A DNA stretch of 64,000 nt, taken from Streptomyces sp. BK340. Its GTDB lineage: Bacteria > Actinomycetota > Actinomycetes > Streptomycetales > Streptomycetaceae. Under the pieces are notes generated by a model. That model was not told the origin of the DNA, made no database searches, and saw only the letters and a program-made list of their open reading frames with translations. Position 1 is the first letter of the stretch. Each line of letters begins with the position of its first letter. Below, piece by piece: positions 60,257 to 64,000 of the stretch. Location: positions 62,001 to 126,000 of the forward strand of contig NZ_VISR01000022.1 of NCBI RefSeq assembly GCF_007827595.1. The letters are read 5' to 3'. The position numbers and the translations under genes are program-made.

Positions 60257-61786
60257 TCAGATGTCCCGGAAGATCTCGATCTGCGCCCCGATCGAGTTCA
60301 GGCGCTCCGCGAGGTCCTCGTAACCCCGGTTGATGACGTACACGTTGCGCAGCACCGACGTGCCCTCGGCCGCCATCATCGCCAGCAGGACGACCACGGC
60401 GGGCCGCAGGGCGGGCGGGCACATCATCTCCGCGGCGCGCCAGCGGGTCGGGCCCTCGACCAGGACGCGGTGCGGGTCCAGGAGCTGGAGGCGGCCGCCG
60501 AGGCGGTTGAGGTCGGTCAGGTAGATCGCTCGGTTGTCGTAGACCCAGTCGTGGATCAGCGTCTGGCCCTGCGCGACCGCGGCGATGGCCGCGAAGAAGG
60601 GGACGTTGTCGATGTTCAGGCCCGGGAAGGGCATCGGGTGGATCTTGTCGATGGGCGCCTCCAGCTTGGAGGGCCGGACCGTCAGGTCCACGAGGCGCGT
60701 ACGGCCGTTGTCCGCGAAGTACTCGGGGCTGCGGTCGTGGTCGAGGCCCATCTCCTCCAGGACCGCCAGCTCGATCTCCAGGAACTCGATGGGGACGCGG
60801 CGGACGGTCAGTTCCGACTCCGTGACGACCGCGGCGGCCAGCAGGCTCATCGCCTCGACCGGGTCCTCGGAGGGGGAGTAGTCGACGTCGACGTCGATGT
60901 TCGGCACGCCGTGGACGGTGAGCGTGGTGGTGCCGATGCCCTCGACCTTGACGCCCAGCGCCTCCAGGAAGAAGCAGAGGTCCTGGACCATGTAGTTGGA
61001 GGAAGCGTTGCGGATGACCGTCACACCGTCGTGCCGGGCGGCGGCCAGCAGCGCGTTCTCGGTCACGGTGTCGCCGCGCTCGGTGAGCACGATCGGACGG
61101 TCGGGGCGGACCGTCCGGTCGACCTGCGCGTGGTACTGGCCCTCGGTGGCCGCGATGTCCAGACCGAACCGGCGCAGCGCGATCATGTGCGGCTCGATGG
61201 TCCGCGTGCCGAGGTCGCAACCACCGGCGTACGGCAGCTTGAAGGCGTCCATGCGGTGCAGCAGCGGGCCCAGGAACATGATGATCGAGCGGGTGCGGAC
61301 GGCCGCCTCCGCGTCGATCGCCGCCATCTCCAGCTCGGCCGGCGGCACCAGTTCCAGGTCGACCCCGTCGTTGATCCAGCGGGTGCGCACGCCGATGGAG
61401 TTGAGCACCTCCAGCAGGCGGTACACCTCCTCGATCCGGGCCACCCGGCGCAGCACCGTGCGCCCCTTGTTCAGCAGCGAGGCGCACAGCAGGGCGACGC
61501 ACGCGTTCTTGCTGGTCTTCACGTCGATGGCGCCGGAGAGCCGACGGCCGCCGACCACCCGCAGATGCATCGGACCCGCGTAGCCCAGGGACACGATCTC
61601 GCTGTCGAGGGCCTCACCGATGCGGGCGATCATCTCAAGGCTGATGTTCTGGTTCCCGCGCTCGATGCGATTGACGGCGCTCTGGCTGGTGCCGAGCGCC
61701 TCCGCGAGCTGCGTCTGTGTCCAGCCACGGTGTTGCCGGGCATCACGGATGAGCTTGCCGATGCGTACGAGGTAGTCGTCTGCCAT
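60257..61786 (-). CDS. HTH-MurA fusion (UDP-GlcNAc enolpyruvyltransferase-like)
   Basis: A 509-residue fusion. Residues 8-65 are an XRE-type helix-turn-helix (WTQTQLAEALGTSQSAVNRIERG); the rest is an EPSP synthase-like domain of the MurA family. The MurA lysine is in TSKNACVALL near 92, and the catalytic Cys lies in YAGGCDLGTRTIEPH near 190, so activity is possible. Streptomyces genomes carry this fusion next to aconitase as well as a stand-alone murA. It may sense a cell-wall precursor and act as a regulator. A palindrome just upstream fits autoregulation. Confidence 0.88.
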   Translation of the reverse strand: MADDYLVRIGKLIRDARQHRGWTQTQLAEALGTSQSAVNRIERGNQNISLEMIARIGEALDSEIVSLGYAGPMHLRVVGGRRLSGAIDVKTSKNACVALLCASLLNKGRTVLRRVARIEEVYRLLEVLNSIGVRTRWINDGVDLELVPPAELEMAAIDAEAAVRTRSIIMFLGPLLHRMDAFKLPYAGGCDLGTRTIEPHMIALRRFGLDIAATEGQYHAQVDRTVRPDRPIVLTERGDTVTENALLAAARHDGVTVIRNASSNYMVQDLCFFLEALGVKVEGIGTTTLTVHGVPNIDVDVDYSPSEDPVEAMSLLAAAVVTESELTVRRVPIEFLEIELAVLEEMGLDHDRSPEYFADNGRTRLVDLTVRPSKLEAPIDKIHPMPFPGLNIDNVPFFAAIAAVAQGQTLIHDWVYDNRAIYLTDLNRLGGRLQLLDPHRVLVEGPTRWRAAEMMCPPALRPAVVVLLAMMAAEGTSVLRNVYVINRGYEDLAERLNSIGAQIEIFRDI

Positions 61787-61798
61787 GAGGTTGAGGTT

Positions 61799-61814
61799 AT
61801 CTCAGATATGAGAT
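61799..61814. promoter_or_regulatory. Palindrome upstream of HTH-MurA
   Basis: ATCTCAGATATGAGAT, a perfect 16-base palindrome 13 bases before the start codon. A plausible autoregulatory site for the fused XRE domain, overlapping the core promoter or leader. Confidence 0.55.
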
Positions 61815-61935
61815 GGCGCCTGTTGGGGGGTCCATTCGGGTGACGGGGCGTCAATGACCAGCGAAAATGGGGGTGATATGGGATGATGCAGGGGATTCTT
61901 CCGATACTCACCCACTGTCCCGGTTTCGCAAACAA

Positions 61936-62286
61936 TCACACGGTTGCAGCACAAATCCTCGCGTACTCGTGGGCGAAGAAGAGCGCCGGCTCGAAGCGGA
62001 CCGCCGGCACGGGATCCGTCGCGTACACCGGCAGGGCGGGCGCGACGGTGTAGCGGACCCGTTCGACGCCGCCGTACTCGTCGCGCACCTCCAGCACTCC
62101 CGGCTCGGGGCAGTGCCACGCGAACTCCGTGACGTCCTCGCCCAGGGCGTTGGCCAGTGTGCCGGTGCCCCGCCCGTCGTCGAGGAACGCCAGCTCCGAC
62201 GCCTCCATCACTCCGTAGTCGAAGGGGGAGCTGTCCCAGTGGCCGATCAGTGCGGTATCGAGTGGCATGTGGCGATCTTCGTCCAT
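61936..62286 (-). CDS. Small conserved-looking protein of unknown function
   Basis: A 116-residue acidic protein with no signal peptide or membrane segment. Codon bias is typical of the genome, and its strand-like pattern (LAFLDDGRGTGTLANAL, FAWHCPEPGVLEVRDEYGG) suggests a small beta-barrel. I do not recognise a family. The start may be ATG 62286 or ATG 62268; neither has a strong ribosome site. Confidence 0.6.
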   Translation of the reverse strand: MDEDRHMPLDTALIGHWDSSPFDYGVMEASELAFLDDGRGTGTLANALGEDVTEFAWHCPEPGVLEVRDEYGGVERVRYTVAPALPVYATDPVPAVRFEPALFFAHEYARICAATV

Positions 62287-62366
62287 CGCCCTGTGGCCGA
62301 CGCCACCGAAAAACGGCAGGGCCGGGCCCGGCCGGACATGACCTGCCAGCCCCCATGTACTAGAGT

Positions 62367-62384
62367 TATCTCGACATCGAGATA
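62367..62384. promoter_or_regulatory. MarR-type operator upstream of aconitase (TamR-like)
   Basis: TATCTCGA-CA-TCGAGATA, a perfect 8+8 palindrome 129 bases before the aconitase start. In S. coelicolor the MarR-family regulator TamR is known to control aconitase through an 18-bp palindrome of this kind. Assignment is by similarity from memory. Confidence 0.6.
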
Positions 62385-62422
62385 TCTGCCGAGGCGCACC
62401 GCAGCCGTCACCCCAGTAAGGG

Positions 62423-62445
62423 TTACCTAACTTAGCCTTACCTTA
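62423..62445. promoter_or_regulatory. Iron-box-like sequence upstream of aconitase
   Basis: TTACCTAACTTAGCCTTACCTTA. Read on the minus strand it agrees at about 14 of 19 positions with the DmdR/IdeR consensus TTAGGTTAGGCTAACCTAA. Iron control of an Fe-S enzyme is plausible. The match is imperfect in one half. Confidence 0.5.
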
Positions 62446-62513
62446 GCGGATCGGCCAAGACGACGTGGCGGCAGGATTGCGGTGGTACGCGCACATCAAT
62501 GAAGGAGACTGTC

Positions 62514-64000
<1,487 letters not shown>

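Overview
The window is high-GC actinobacterial DNA and almost certainly Streptomyces. Supporting signs are very strong third-position G/C bias, GTG starts, rare TTA codons, ATGA/TGATG gene overlaps, a dasR-dasABCD locus and the HTH-MurA/aconitase pair seen in Streptomyces core genomes. It reads as a biosynthetic island set into core genome.

Region A (1-2 kb) holds the 3' end of an MFS transporter, a ferredoxin and an InhA-type FabI, ending at a shared bidirectional terminator. Region B (1.97-34.5 kb) is a biosynthetic gene cluster. Its minus-strand arm is one nearly unbroken 12-gene series: aldehyde dehydrogenase, VlmH-like amine N-hydroxylase, class III aminotransferase, START-like protein, VlmO-like membrane protein, flavin reductase, VlmB-like diiron oxygenase, FabH, ACP, FabF, APC permease and a second seryl-tRNA synthetase. 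The plus-strand arm has an ACP, a one-module type I PKS, acyl ligase, LLM oxidoreductase, type II thioesterase, two MFS pumps, two tandem P450s, an alpha/beta hydrolase, a VlmJ-like lipid-kinase-fold protein, an NTF2-like protein and a VlmK-like MmgE/PrpD protein. Seven families match the valanimycin azoxy pathway, so I infer an azoxy natural product with a fatty or polyketide chain. No VlmA-type seryltransferase and no SARP gene is visible; both would have to lie outside the window. Six arrays of 11-bp-period GTCAG repeats, typical SARP operators, sit at the main promoters of the cluster.

Region C (34.5-41.6 kb) is a dasR-type regulator, unusually overlapped by an XRE/NB-ARC regulator, divergent from dasABCD (chitobiose uptake and hydrolysis) with four DasR-type boxes between. 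Region D (41.7-47 kb) is a compact five-gene operon (PhyH dioxygenase, DUF6271-like protein, fold-III PLP decarboxylase, GNAT, MFS) with its own DasR box. I recognise no described pathway with this content, so it is the best candidate here for an undescribed system.

Region E (47-60.2 kb) holds an LLM oxidoreductase, gene remnants, a large secreted FG-GAP/VCBS protein and a 2255-residue Rhs/YD-repeat protein with a nuclease-like C-terminal tip and an adjacent immunity-like gene. Region F (60.2-64 kb) is core genome: HTH-MurA fusion, a small unknown gene and the 5' part of aconitase with two candidate operators.

Notable sequence-level oddities are a palindromic MITE-like element inserted in frame inside the PKS, a dispersed repeat forming the N-terminus of the LLM protein, a thioesterase with Cys instead of Ser, and a hydrolase with Ala at the nucleophile position. 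No tRNA, rRNA or CRISPR array was recognised.
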